In this document: one piece after another, positions 1 through 8,350 of the stretch | Position numbering within the stretch: position 1 is the stretch's first letter | How the letters are laid out: each line of letters begins with the position of its first letter | Assembly: GCA_945883495.1 (NCBI GenBank) | Contig: CAMCXS010000022.1 | Location: forward strand, 1 to 64,000 | Source: Akkermansia muciniphila | GTDB lineage: Bacteria; Verrucomicrobiota; Verrucomicrobiia; Verrucomicrobiales; DEV007 | Reading direction: 5' to 3' | DNA length: 64,000 bases | Made by a program: the position numbers and the translations under genes | Notes under the pieces: generated by a model | What the model was told of the DNA's origin: nothing | The model's database searches: none | What the model saw: only the letters and a program-made list of their open reading frames with translations

Positions 1-1
1 C

Positions 2-3000
2 AAGGACAGCGACGGCGATGGTTACGACGACGCCGTTGAGCTGGAGTTCGGCGGAAAGCCCAACGTTGCCTCCAAGGTGCCAACCGCATTTTTCGCCGCG
101 CGGGCGGATGGTCCAGCCGTCTTGCGGGCCCTTCCATTCCGGCGCATTCCGGCGACTGCCACCCCAAGCACGTTCGTTTCCTCCCTAGATAGTTCCACGA
201 AGGACGTTGCCGCCTTCTGGCTTGGAGCCTACGAACTCTCAAATCGTCAGTTTGCCAGCATTCTCGATCATGCCCTTAAGCAGGGACGAATTCAGATCGA
301 GGCGCCGGTTGGAGGCCGCCGTGCGGTGAAGTATCAGTCTGAACTCGTTTGCCTGCTTGCCACCCATCTCGCCACGGATCCAGGCAATGTGGGAGCAAAT
401 GAGGTCAGCTACAGTGATCGGGGGGGCTTCTTCGTTCCAACCTCGGTTGCGGACCACCCGGTCCGGGGAGTCACCTGGCACGGAGCCTATTTCACTACCG
501 CAATCTTGAACGAATTCGCCAATTATTCCGGCAAGACAAATACGGCCGATTGGTCCTACACCACGGCGAATGGGTTTTACCTTCCCACCGACGCGGAATG
601 GGAGTGGGCCGCGCGATCCGGATCGATGAGTTTGTCTTATCCCACCGGCACGACCGTGACCACGACTCAAGCGAATTTCAACACCGCCAACGGCAGGCCA
701 AGGCCAGTGGTTTCTTTCGGCCCCAACGCCTTCGGCCTTTTCAATCTCGCCGGAAACGTTGCAGAGTGGGTATTCGATTCCGCCTCTCCTTCCTCCAGCG
801 CCTATACCCGCGGGGGCAGCTGGAGCGATCTCCTTGCCGCGCTCTCCAATGACGCTCGCTCCACTCAAGCGAAGACTTCGGCTCCGGCCACCACCGGAAT
901 CCGCATGGCACTCAAACATGATCCGGCCACCGGAGGTTCCAATATCCGCCGAATCGTGACCACCGATCGCCCCCTCACGATCGACGCTACCACCCTGGGC
1001 GCTCCCAGCATTGCGGGGCAGTGGTACAAAGACGACGTGGCCCTACCCGGCCGCACCGCTCCCATTCTCACCTTCCCGGCACCCAGAACCTCAGATGCAG
1101 GGAGCTACAAGTTCGTCATCGCCAACCTACCGGCTCAACCCCAGAATGCCTGGAGCAGTCCTCTGGTCCGCGTGGCGATCGTGGATGCGCCACTGACCCA
1201 GCAATCAATCACCAGCGCAGTGGGATCTCCAGTCACCATGCGAATCCCATACTCCGGCCCTGGGCTGACATTTCTATGGCAGAAGGATAGCGTCGCGGTC
1301 AGTGATGGAGACACTTATGATCTCGTCACCCCAGCCACTACCCCCGGCACCACGTCGCTGACAGTCCTCTCCCCTGCGTTGGACAGCGCGGGGACATACA
1401 CCTGCCGGATAACCTTCGAAGGAGCTGAGTTTGTCACCATCCCCTTCAAGTTGACCGTGCAATCGCCCCCGCTCCTAGTATATGACGGACCGGCCACGGT
1501 AATCAACGCAGCTTATCGTCTGGGAATCGTGGACTCACATCCGCTCCGAGGGCCAGGCACGGTTTCCATCTCCGGGCTGCCCTCTGGTCTTACCTATGAT
1601 CGGGCTACGGGCCTGATTACGGGCCAGCCAAAAAAAGCCGGACTTTTCCGCTTGTGGGTCACAGTTCGCAATCTCAACGGCAGCTACGCGTTCCCGTTCA
1701 ATCTGTATGTCCAATCCATCAATAGCCAGACGCTCGGATCTTTCGCTGGCACTGTATCCCGTCACAGCTTGAACAACAACCTTGGCGGCCGGATTGACAT
1801 CACCACCTCCTCCAAGGGAAGTTACTCAGGTCGGCTTACCCTCGGCACGGTCACCCACCGCATTTCCGGGTCGTTGGACTCCGTGATCAATCTGGCTCAG
1901 GGTGCGACTCAAGGAGGCAATGCATCCTTCGAGACCGTAATCCAACGCGCCGGACAAACCTCCCTCCTGCTCAATGTCACCCTCGACGCCGCGTCAAACT
2001 TCGCCTTCGGGACCCTCCAGGAAATCATCGTTCCTGCTCCCTCCACCTCTCCCGAACCCGCCATCGTCATCGGCTGGCGCAACGTCTGGTCAAAATCCGT
2101 CAAACCCACCACCAGGCTCGGCCGCCACACCTTCCGGCTCTCTGGTCCCGAAGGTCTCAGCTCGATCCCCAAAGGCTTTGGAACGGGTTACTTAGATGTA
2201 TCCAGCACCGGAGTCGCTTCCGTCACCGGCAATCTCGCCGATGGCACGCCTTTTTCCTCGTCCGCCGCACTTGGTCCCAACGGCGAGGTGCTCCTTTTCC
2301 GCCTGCTGTATGCAAACGAAGGTTCCCTCCTCGGCACTCTGCAAGTGAGACAAGGGGCCAATGGCGTGGAACTTCTCAATCATCCGGTGTCGGGCTCAGC
2401 CTCTTGGCGCAAGCCCGCCATTGCCACGGACCGGCTCTACCCTGGAGGACTCGGCCTGACGCCGTCAAGTCCACTCGTGCTTACGGCGATCGGAGGCCGC
2501 TACACGCCCCCGGCGCGAGGCAAACTGATCCTTGAGCTGCCCGACGTAGTGGCGCCTGCGGCGGAGTTCATCAACCTTCGCTTTGCCGACGGTGGTGTTA
2601 CCAACCCGGCATCGGTTTTGGATGTCCCGTCGATTGAGATTCGCCCGCAGGCGGCGATCATCATGCCTCCGCTGGGACAAGACAACCCCGCCAAGGCTAC
2701 ATTGCGGGTGGATCCATCCATAGGAGCCTTTTCGGGCACCACCACCTTGCAGGACGGATCGCTCCGCGTCGTCAATTTCCAAGGCTTGATCACCCGGGAC
2801 TCCCGGCCCGCAAGCCTCACGACCAACTTGACGAACAATCATAACGACCTGGTCTTTACCACCTACGATGGAGGCTTGGACAAGAACAACGTGAGTGTCC
2901 GCTACCTCGATCCGGCCACAGGATCCGCGAACCTCTCTGTCTCGGTCTCTGGCCAAGCGATCACGGTCGCCCTCGGCACCGGACCAGGGACGGCTCAGGT

Positions 3001-3604
3001 GGAAACGGCGACGGTGACCGGCACTCCCCAATCCAACGGAGTCCTGAATGTTTCGGTGACTGCGGCCGCCGTAACCGGGAGTCCATTGACCATTCCTGTC
3101 GTTCTAAGCACAAGCCAAACGAGCCCCGATGTCGTTGCTGCAGCAATCCGCACGGCCCTGGGTACCAACAGCGCTTTGACTGCCGCTTACACCGTCGGTG
3201 GAACAGGAGCGAATATCACGCTCACCCGCAGGGTCTTCGGTTCGAACGACCCAACCCTCAACATCGCCTGGGGATCCAACATATTCGGCGTCACAGCGCT
3301 TGCCACGTCAGAGGATACCATCCCCGGCTTTGCTCCCACGGATATTACCTCCACTGCCGCCCAGATCAGGGCTGCCATCGCCGCCAAGACCGAGGCAGCC
3401 GCGTTGGTCTCGGTCTCGTTCGCGAGCGGCAACAACGGCTCCGGCGTCGTCACCGCGATGCCGACAACCAACCTTTCTGGGGCGCAAGACAACAAGCTTC
3501 GCGGCTACGGCTATTTCTTGATGCCACAAATCCCAGATTCCGGCCAAACCCCGCTCACCTCCCCAATTCTTTCTGGGTCCGTGATTCTCGACGAGAAGCC
3601 CTAG
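2..3604 (+). CDS. Large secreted FGE-fold / Ig-domain protein, 5' end missing
   Basis: The reading frame is open to the left window edge, so the N-terminus is missing; the GTG at 77 is only the first start-like codon inside the window. The first in-frame residues (DSDGDGYDDAVE) are a calcium-binding thrombospondin-type-3-like repeat. Counting from 77, residues ~45-280 are a formylglycine-generating-enzyme (SUMF1) fold, with LPTDAEWEWAAR (169-180), GNVAEW (226) and RGGSW (245). The cysteine pair that active FGE carries after GGSW is absent, so this is probably a binding or structural C-type-lectin-like fold and not an active enzyme. Two Ig-like domains follow (~295-365, ~372-462), then a putative-Ig repeat around GLPSGLTYDRATGLITG and long beta-rich sequence to the end. 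It is likely an exported surface protein. The gene converges on the ACT-protein gene. Confidence 0.8.
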   Translation, partial: KDSDGDGYDDAVELEFGGKPNVASKVPTAFFAARADGPAVLRALPFRRIPATATPSTFVSSLDSSTKDVAAFWLGAYELSNRQFASILDHALKQGRIQIEAPVGGRRAVKYQSELVCLLATHLATDPGNVGANEVSYSDRGGFFVPTSVADHPVRGVTWHGAYFTTAILNEFANYSGKTNTADWSYTTANGFYLPTDAEWEWAARSGSMSLSYPTGTTVTTTQANFNTANGRPRPVVSFGPNAFGLFNLAGNVAEWVFDSASPSSSAYTRGGSWSDLLAALSNDARSTQAKTSAPATTGIRMALKHDPATGGSNIRRIVTTDRPLTIDATTLGAPSIAGQWYKDDVALPGRTAPILTFPAPRTSDAGSYKFVIANLPAQPQNAWSSPLVRVAIVDAPLTQQSITSAVGSPVTMRIPYSGPGLTFLWQKDSVAVSDGDTYDLVTPATTPGTTSLTVLSPALDSAGTYTCRITFEGAEFVTIPFKLTVQSPPLLVYDGPATVINAAYRLGIVDSHPLRGPGTVSISGLPSGLTYDRATGLITGQPKKAGLFRLWVTVRNLNGSYAFPFNLYVQSINSQTLGSFAGTVSRHSLNNNLGGRIDITTSSKGSYSGRLTLGTVTHRISGSLDSVINLAQGATQGGNASFETVIQRAGQTSLLLNVTLDAASNFAFGTLQEIIVPAPSTSPEPAIVIGWRNVWSKSVKPTTRLGRHTFRLSGPEGLSSIPKGFGTGYLDVSSTGVASVTGNLADGTPFSSSAALGPNGEVLLFRLLYANEGSLLGTLQVRQGANGVELLNHPVSGSASWRKPAIATDRLYPGGLGLTPSSPLVLTAIGGRYTPPARGKLILELPDVVAPAAEFINLRFADGGVTNPASVLDVPSIEIRPQAAIIMPPLGQDNPAKATLRVDPSIGAFSGTTTLQDGSLRVVNFQGLITRDSRPASLTTNLTNNHNDLVFTTYDGGLDKNNVSVRYLDPATGSANLSVSVSGQAITVALGTGPGTAQVETATVTGTPQSNGVLNVSVTAAAVTGSPLTIPVVLSTSQTSPDVVAAAIRTALGTNSALTAAYTVGGTGANITLTRRVFGSNDPTLNIAWGSNIFGVTALATSEDTIPGFAPTDITSTAAQIRAAIAAKTEAAALVSVSFASGNNGSGVVTAMPTTNLSGAQDNKLRGYGYFLMPQIPDSGQTPLTSPILSGSVILDEKP

Positions 3605-3620
3605 GCCTCCACCCGTCCGT

Positions 3621-3635
3621 TCCGCTCGGAGCGGA
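3621..3635. terminator. Short hairpin between convergent genes
   Basis: TCCGCT-CGG-AGCGGA forms a perfect 6-bp stem with a 3-nt loop, 17 bases after the stop of the upstream plus-strand gene and just beyond the stop of the convergent ACT gene. There is no T-tract, so a role as a shared terminator is only inferred from position. Confidence 0.3.
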
Positions 3636-3636
3636 G

Positions 3637-4050
3637 TCACTCCCCAGGCATCGCTTCCTCCGTGATCAACACGTCCCGCACCAACTCGCACGCCTTCTGC
3701 GTCCGGTCGACCGAGATGGCCACGATCGCGTGGCCGTTGCCTCGCCGCACCAGCCGCAGACTGCGCACCTGCACATCGGCCTCCCGGAAACGTCGCGCGA
3801 TCTTCGCCAATCCGCCCGGTTCATCGGGCAAACGGACCAACAACGCGTCCTCGCTCACCGCTTCAAAACCGGCTTGTTGCAAAACCTGCAACGCTTCGTC
3901 ATAGCGATCGACCGTAAACGTCACGATAAAGGTCTCATCGACGTGTTCGATATCGAGCGTTTCAATATTGATCCCGGCCCCCGCCAGAGCCTCGGCCAGA
4001 CTGGCGGTGATGTCCTGATTCTCGTGCGAGACGACGGAAATTTGTTTCAT
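3637..4050 (-). CDS. Tandem ACT-domain regulatory protein
   Basis: This 137-residue protein consists of two ACT-type beta-alpha-beta-beta-alpha-beta units, residues ~2-65 (starting KQISVVSHENQDITASLAEAL) and ~68-135 (LLVRLPDEPGGLAKIARRF). The second carries the DEPGGLAKIA ligand-loop signature. ACT domains bind small ligands, usually amino acids, and stand-alone tandem versions are normally sensors. The gene starts 12 bases after the histidine decarboxylase stop on the same strand, so the two are almost certainly co-transcribed. An inferred job is sensing histidine or a related amino acid for that enzyme; the ligand cannot be read from sequence. Confidence 0.85.
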   Translation of the reverse strand: MKQISVVSHENQDITASLAEALAGAGINIETLDIEHVDETFIVTFTVDRYDEALQVLQQAGFEAVSEDALLVRLPDEPGGLAKIARRFREADVQVRSLRLVRRGNGHAIVAISVDRTQKACELVRDVLITEEAMPGE

Positions 4051-4062
4051 GGCGTACTGAAA

Positions 4063-5211
4063 TCACGTGGCCAAAGCCGGTAGGCCGCTCCCTGTCCGTT
4101 CGGCGGCGAGAGCGGTCGCCAGATCATCGATCAACGGCCGGCCGGTGTGCGGCATGACCAGCAAGTGCCCAATGCGCCCGTGCACTGCAATTTGCCAACG
4201 AGCCAAAATCGCATCATTCGGCCGCGGAAACACGACGGTGATGGCGTGCGGATTGCGCCAAGCCGGGATTCCCTCCTCCTGAAATCGTTGAATCGCGTAA
4301 TCGGCGTTGGCGAGACAATGTCGAACGCGTTTCACAAAGCCTTCCCGGCCCCAGCGCTGGATCGCATACCAGAGAATGAGCGGGGTCAGCCCGTTGCGCG
4401 AACCGGGAATCGTCGTATCCAGCGTGCCGACATACTCGATTGACCGCGCGATGCGCCGCACATGCCCCTTATCCGCGAGAACAATCCCGCACGGCACCGG
4501 CGATCCGATGAACTTGTGCCCGCTGATGGAAATGCTGTCAATCCGCTCGCGGAAGTCGAACGGCGGCGCCTCCTCAATAAAGGGCAAGGTCATCCCGGAG
4601 AGCGCCGCGTCGCAATGAATATAGCGGCGCCCGATCGCAAAATCATCTAGGATGGCGCGGATCGCGTCGACGCGGTCGATCCCTTCCTTCATGGTGGTCC
4701 CAATGTTCGCGAAGATGATCGGCGGAACATCTCGGTGGATGCGAATCGTTTCCCGGAGATCCTCCAAGTCCATGGAGCCGTCTTCGCGGGACTTGATCAT
4801 GATGTGCGGCATTTTGAGCAGCCTCAGATTCTTGGCCACGCTGTAATGCGTGTCTTGGGAGGCATAGACCATCCCGTCCGGATAGAGCTCCCGGGCCAGG
4901 TAGAGCCCGTAGAGATTGCCCTCGGTGCCGCCGTTGGTCACATACCCCCACACTTCATCAGCTGGCGCGTGGAGCAAACCGGCGAACCATTGCACCACCT
5001 CGCGTTCAAAGTCGTGCGTGTGCAACCCGTAGGTCCCGTCCTTGAACGGATCCCCCACATTGTTCAGCGGAAAGGCCAGGAATCGATCGAGTTCCCGGTA
5101 ATCCAAATCCGCCGTGCAGGGATAGCCCACGAAAGTCTCCCTCCGCTCGGTGAGTCGCTCGTAGAGGGCATCGAGCCTTTTTTCCGCCTCTCTGTGTAAA
5201 GGTCCGCTCAT
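4063..5211 (-). CDS. hdc: PLP-dependent histidine decarboxylase
   Basis: Group II PLP decarboxylase of 382 residues, very close in length and sequence pattern to the Morganella-type histidine decarboxylase (about 378 residues). Visible family blocks are WGYVTNGGTEGN (88-99), the PLP-stacking histidine in DTHYSVAK (His122), FANIGTTMK, HCDAALSGM (199-207), and SISGHKFIGSPVPCGIV with Lys233 as the predicted Schiff-base lysine. GSRNGLTPL and AWRNPHAITVVFPRP follow near the C-terminus. The predicted reaction is histidine to histamine plus CO2 in the cytoplasm. The related serine decarboxylases share the fold, so the substrate rests on pattern resemblance. It is the first gene of a two-gene unit with the ACT protein. 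Confidence 0.88.
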   Translation of the reverse strand: MSGPLHREAEKRLDALYERLTERRETFVGYPCTADLDYRELDRFLAFPLNNVGDPFKDGTYGLHTHDFEREVVQWFAGLLHAPADEVWGYVTNGGTEGNLYGLYLARELYPDGMVYASQDTHYSVAKNLRLLKMPHIMIKSREDGSMDLEDLRETIRIHRDVPPIIFANIGTTMKEGIDRVDAIRAILDDFAIGRRYIHCDAALSGMTLPFIEEAPPFDFRERIDSISISGHKFIGSPVPCGIVLADKGHVRRIARSIEYVGTLDTTIPGSRNGLTPLILWYAIQRWGREGFVKRVRHCLANADYAIQRFQEEGIPAWRNPHAITVVFPRPNDAILARWQIAVHGRIGHLLVMPHTGRPLIDDLATALAAERTGSGLPALAT

Positions 5212-5331
5212 GGCGTGCCATTCGTCCTGCTGAATTAGACGCGCGAACTCGTGAGATCACGTGCGTGGCCGCGAAGAACTTTGCTCCGGCGTGCGGCTTG
5301 CTCTCCGGCCGGTCCTAGCACAGATTCCAGA

Positions 5332-6267
5332 ATGCGGGATTGCAGTTTGCTCTTCTTCCTTTTTTCCGCCCTTTCCTTGGCGTCGTGGTCGGCCCCCATC
5401 CACGCGGAAGGCTCTTGCACGTGGAGCGATGTGACTCCGATTCTCGACTCCCAACCCGGCCTACGCCCCTTCCTAGAGGCCAGCTTCACCATCTCTCCGG
5501 GCGGCTCCGCGATGCGGCTCGGCAAAGAGTTCGAGGCTCTCGAAGGCCGCCGCGTCGGGCCATATCGCTTCGACGCTACGTCCCGCCAGAATGCGAATCT
5601 CATGCTCGAGCTCGTGATCGAGACCAAGCCCGAGTTCATAGACGAGAAGGGAGCCCTTCTGCCCGCCGGAGCCGAAACCGCCGGAGTCGTGGTCCGGGAA
5701 CGCTTCTCCGCCATCCGCCTGGAACCGCTTGCGGGGGAATCCGGTTCCGCAGAAGGGCTCACGGAAGCCCAGCAAGCCGAACGCGTGGCCTGGACTCAAG
5801 CCCGCTGCAATCAGCTCCACCTCGCCGACCACCAGATCCAAACCCTCGACTTTCCCCCGGGCGGAAAACTCACGGGCAAAGCGATTTATCACCACGCTCC
5901 CACCAACAACGAGCTTCAATACTTCACGGTCGATGCCCTGGCCACGAACGGTATGACGGTGTCCGAGTCGTTCTATTTCAATGACGGCGAACTGTTCTTC
6001 GTCCTGCGCCGGCAACCTCACCACCCCCCCGCTCAGCCCGGTTCCGAGCTGCGCTTTTACGTGCAGAACGGCCAGATTTTCAAGGCGACCCGGAAAGCGA
6101 TTCTGCCCCAAGGCGCCGCCGTGCCCACTGTCATGGAGGAGCCGCTGCAAGTTCCCTCGAGCGAATCCAACCAGCTGCTGGTCCGTGTCTCCCGGCTCGC
6201 CCTCGCGGCCGATCCCGCCGAAGTCGCCGACGACTACGCGGCCCTTTTGCAGACTCCGGCAAACTGA
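5332..6267 (+). CDS. Secreted protein of unknown function
   Basis: I do not recognise a family. The frame is open from 5251, but the ATG at 5332 gives a classic signal peptide (hydrophobic LLFFLFSALSLASWSAPIHA, cleavage expected near AHA/EG), so I place the start there. The mature ~285-residue protein contains alternating acidic and hydrophobic beta-like stretches and no obvious catalytic motif. LRFYVQNGQIFKATRKAI near residue 255 resembles a surface beta-sheet. It is divergent from the histidine decarboxylase gene across a ~120-bp gap. Confidence 0.6.
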   Translation: MRDCSLLFFLFSALSLASWSAPIHAEGSCTWSDVTPILDSQPGLRPFLEASFTISPGGSAMRLGKEFEALEGRRVGPYRFDATSRQNANLMLELVIETKPEFIDEKGALLPAGAETAGVVVRERFSAIRLEPLAGESGSAEGLTEAQQAERVAWTQARCNQLHLADHQIQTLDFPPGGKLTGKAIYHHAPTNNELQYFTVDALATNGMTVSESFYFNDGELFFVLRRQPHHPPAQPGSELRFYVQNGQIFKATRKAILPQGAAVPTVMEEPLQVPSSESNQLLVRVSRLALAADPAEVADDYAALLQTPAN

Positions 6268-6291
6268 TCCGCGTGGCGCGTGCGCCGGATC
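6266..6291 (+). terminator. Inverted repeat at the 3' end of the secreted-protein gene
   Basis: GATCC (6266-6270, overlapping the stop codon) pairs with GGATC (6287-6291), with an inner GGCGC/GCGCC pair. No T-run follows, so termination is uncertain. Confidence 0.3.
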
Positions 6292-6363
6292 CCCATTTCA
6301 CGGACGATCCTGAGGACGATGTGGGCGATTTTCTGAATATTCATAAATTTTATTGATTATAAA

Positions 6364-6383
6364 CATACGCGAATTATCGTATG
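6364..6383 (+). promoter_or_regulatory. Inverted repeat over the start codon of the DHp-like gene
   Basis: CATACG (6364-6369) and CGTATG (6378-6383) are perfect inverted repeats 8 bases apart in an AT-rich stretch (6330-6410) that stands out from the GC-rich surroundings. The second arm contains the ATG at 6381. It could be an operator or an RNA hairpin hiding the start; it could also be chance. Confidence 0.35.
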
Positions 6384-6824
6384 GAAGTTCTCATACTTCC
6401 TCTCATGTATAATTACGCGTCACCCGAGCCCTCCTTCCAAGTCAATCCCCTCTCCCTGCTCTCTCAACTCACCATTCAAATCCAAACCACCGCCGCGGAT
6501 CTCACCAATTACGAATGCTACTTCGGCGCCGAAAACATCGGCTACATTACTCAAGGCGCTGACGAGATGATGAGCGCCCTGCAAAACGTCCTCAGCGGCT
6601 GTGAGCCAGAGTCAAAGCTCGGTGAACGCGAAACCCGTCACGATTTCCGCAACAAGCTCGCCGTGGTCAAAGGCTTCGGAGATCTGATGAAGATGGATCT
6701 CCCTCAAAGCCACGCTGCGTTCATGCTCTTGCAACGCCTCACGGAACGCTGCACCCGATTTTCCACGCTCCTTGACAGCTTCGCGCCAACCGGTCTAGTG
6801 CAGAGTTACCGGATGGCGGGCTGA
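6381..6824 (+). CDS. Stand-alone histidine-kinase dimerisation (DHp)-like protein
   Basis: This small 147-residue protein has the block RHDFRNKLAVVKGFGDLM at ~85-102, which resembles the H-box helix of HisKA/DHp domains (HDxRNxLxxIxGxxxLM), followed by a second helix (FMLLQRLTERCTRFSTLLDSF). No ATPase (HATPase_c) domain follows and the protein ends about 45 residues later, so it cannot phosphorylate itself. It may act as a phosphotransfer or dimerisation partner of a kinase encoded elsewhere. An alternative start is the ATG at 6405, which would drop eight hydrophobic residues. The upstream DNA is unusually AT-rich. Confidence 0.6.
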   Translation: MEVLILPLMYNYASPEPSFQVNPLSLLSQLTIQIQTTAADLTNYECYFGAENIGYITQGADEMMSALQNVLSGCEPESKLGERETRHDFRNKLAVVKGFGDLMKMDLPQSHAAFMLLQRLTERCTRFSTLLDSFAPTGLVQSYRMAG

Positions 6825-6838
6825 GCGGTTATCCTTGC

Positions 6839-7316
6839 TGTAGGCGGGCATTCTTGCCTCTCCCTAGCGGGCGTTAAGGAGCTTTCGGGCAGACAGAAAT
6901 GTCCGCCCTACCTTGAGTGGCCTCGCATGCACCTTCCTGTAGGACGGGCATTCCTGCCTGTCCCGAACGGGCTTCGATGATCTTTTGGGCAGACAGAAAT
7001 GTCCGCCCTACCTTGAGTGGCCCCGCATGCATCTTCCTGTAGGACGGGCATTCCTGCCTGTCCCGAACGGGCGTCGATGATCTTTTGGGCAAACAGAAAT
7101 GTCCGCCCTACCTTAAGTGGCCCCGCATGCACCTTCCTGTAGGACGGGCATTCCTGCCTGTCCCGAACGGGCGTCGATGACCTTTTGGGCAGACAGAAAT
7201 GTCCGCCCTACCTTAAGGTGGCCCCGCATGCACCTTCCTGTAGGACGGGCATTCCTGCCTGTCCCGAGCGGACGTCGATGAGCTTTCGTGGCAGACACGA
7301 ATGTCCGCCCTACGTT
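6839..7316. repeat. Five-copy ~100-bp tandem array of imperfect hairpins
   Basis: Copies begin at 6839, 6938, 7038, 7138 and 7239, so periods are 99, 100, 100 and 101 bases; the last copy lacks its linker. Each has a 24-base left arm (TAGGACGGGCATTCCTGCC...), a ~22-base loop, a right arm whose reverse complement is TAGGGCGGACATTTCTGTC..., and a ~25-base linker containing GCATGC. In copy 2 the arms are 6940-6963 and 6987-7010. The arms match at 19 of 24 positions and all five differences are transitions. A 100-base period shifts the reading frame at each copy, which argues against coding even though minus-strand frames stay open. The array fills the gap between two convergent genes and stops ~10 bases from the ROK stop codon. 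Confidence 0.9.
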
Positions 7317-7327
7317 GGTGAACAAGC

Positions 7328-8350
7328 TCAAGCCGCTCGCGTCCGGAACAAATCCAGAGCACGGCGGGCGGAGCCAAAGGCCGCGCTGGCGTCGCCACCG
7401 ATCGCCCACTCAAAGGTGGTCGTCGGTTCATGAGGCGGCAGCGGACTGCGCTTGTAGAACGGTGCGGCCCGGTTGCTGAAGCCCTCGCGGACTTCATCGA
7501 GATACCAGTTGCGGAATCCCGTTTCAGCCAGTCCCCCGCCGATCACGACGAGCCCAGGGTCGAACAGGCTGGCCATGTCCGCGAGTCCGTAACCGAGGAT
7601 TCGCGCCTGTTCCTGGAAAATCTCCAGAGCCAATCCATCGCCTTTTTCCGCAAAATCGCGCAGCTTGAGCGCCTTCTCCTCAATGGGCGCCTGGAGCTGA
7701 TTGAGCGGATGCTCGCGGTGACGTTCGTGCTGGAGTCGCAGTTCCAACTGACGGCGAATGCCCACCAGAGACACCCAAGCTTCCAAACAGCCCTCGCGGC
7801 CAATGGAATCGCTCGGTTTGCCCCGTTCGTCTTCGAACGGCACGGTGATATCGCTGACTTCGAGAGCCAATCCGTTGGCCCCTTCATACATCACGCCGCC
7901 GGGCAGAACCAACCCGCCGCCTAGACCCGTCCCGGGGGCGACGAAGAGAAGCCCCGCCTCGCGGCCTGGACGGAAAAGCCATTCACCGAAAGCCGCCGCA
8001 TTGCCGTCGTTGGTCACCGTCACCGGCTTCCCGCAACGCTGCTGAAACTGACCGCCGATGTCCGTGCCAACCCAGTCCTTGGACAAGTTGGCCTGCCCCC
8101 AAATCACGCCGTGGCAGCAGGGAGCCGGCACGTCCATCCCGATCGCCGCGATCGCCGAGAGCTCGATCCCGTTCTCCGAACAAAGCTGCGCCAAGGAGGC
8201 ATCGAGCTGTTCGAACGTCTTCCGGTAGCCCTCGCGAACGTGGCTGCGCAATTCAACAAACTTTCCGACCTGCTGGCCGGACTCGTCGAGCAACATCGAC
8301 TTGATAGTGGTCCCACCGATGTCGAGGCCAGCGAAGAAGCTTCCGCTCAT
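7328..8350 (-). CDS. ROK-family sugar kinase, atypical active site
   Basis: The ATG at 8350 overlaps the aldolase stop as ATGA and directly precedes the ATP-binding block FFAGLDIGGTTIKSMLLDE, so I prefer it to the ORF opening at 8395. The protein has ~340 residues and shows ROK features: an N-terminal DIGGTT phosphate loop, TNDGNAAAFGEW, and APGTGLGGGLVLPGG. Two usual ROK marks are missing. The ExGH sugar-binding histidine is replaced (LALEVSD), and the zinc motif CxCGxxGCxE is reduced to GREGCLEAW. The family phosphorylates glucose, fructose or aminosugars with ATP. With this active site I would not name the sugar. It is translationally coupled to fructose-bisphosphate aldolase, suggesting a role in feeding sugar phosphates into glycolysis. 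Confidence 0.8.
   Translation of the reverse strand: MSGSFFAGLDIGGTTIKSMLLDESGQQVGKFVELRSHVREGYRKTFEQLDASLAQLCSENGIELSAIAAIGMDVPAPCCHGVIWGQANLSKDWVGTDIGGQFQQRCGKPVTVTNDGNAAAFGEWLFRPGREAGLLFVAPGTGLGGGLVLPGGVMYEGANGLALEVSDITVPFEDERGKPSDSIGREGCLEAWVSLVGIRRQLELRLQHERHREHPLNQLQAPIEEKALKLRDFAEKGDGLALEIFQEQARILGYGLADMASLFDPGLVVIGGGLAETGFRNWYLDEVREGFSNRAAPFYKRSPLPPHEPTTTFEWAIGGDASAAFGSARRALDLFRTRAA

Noticed and set aside
5212-5331. CACGTG palindrome between the divergent genes as a regulator site
   Set aside because: A 6-bp palindrome is expected by chance at this base composition, and no second copy or spacing pattern supports it.
6839-7316. CRISPR array
   Set aside because: The whole ~100-bp unit repeats, including the middle; there are no unique spacers of constant length and no cas genes in the window.
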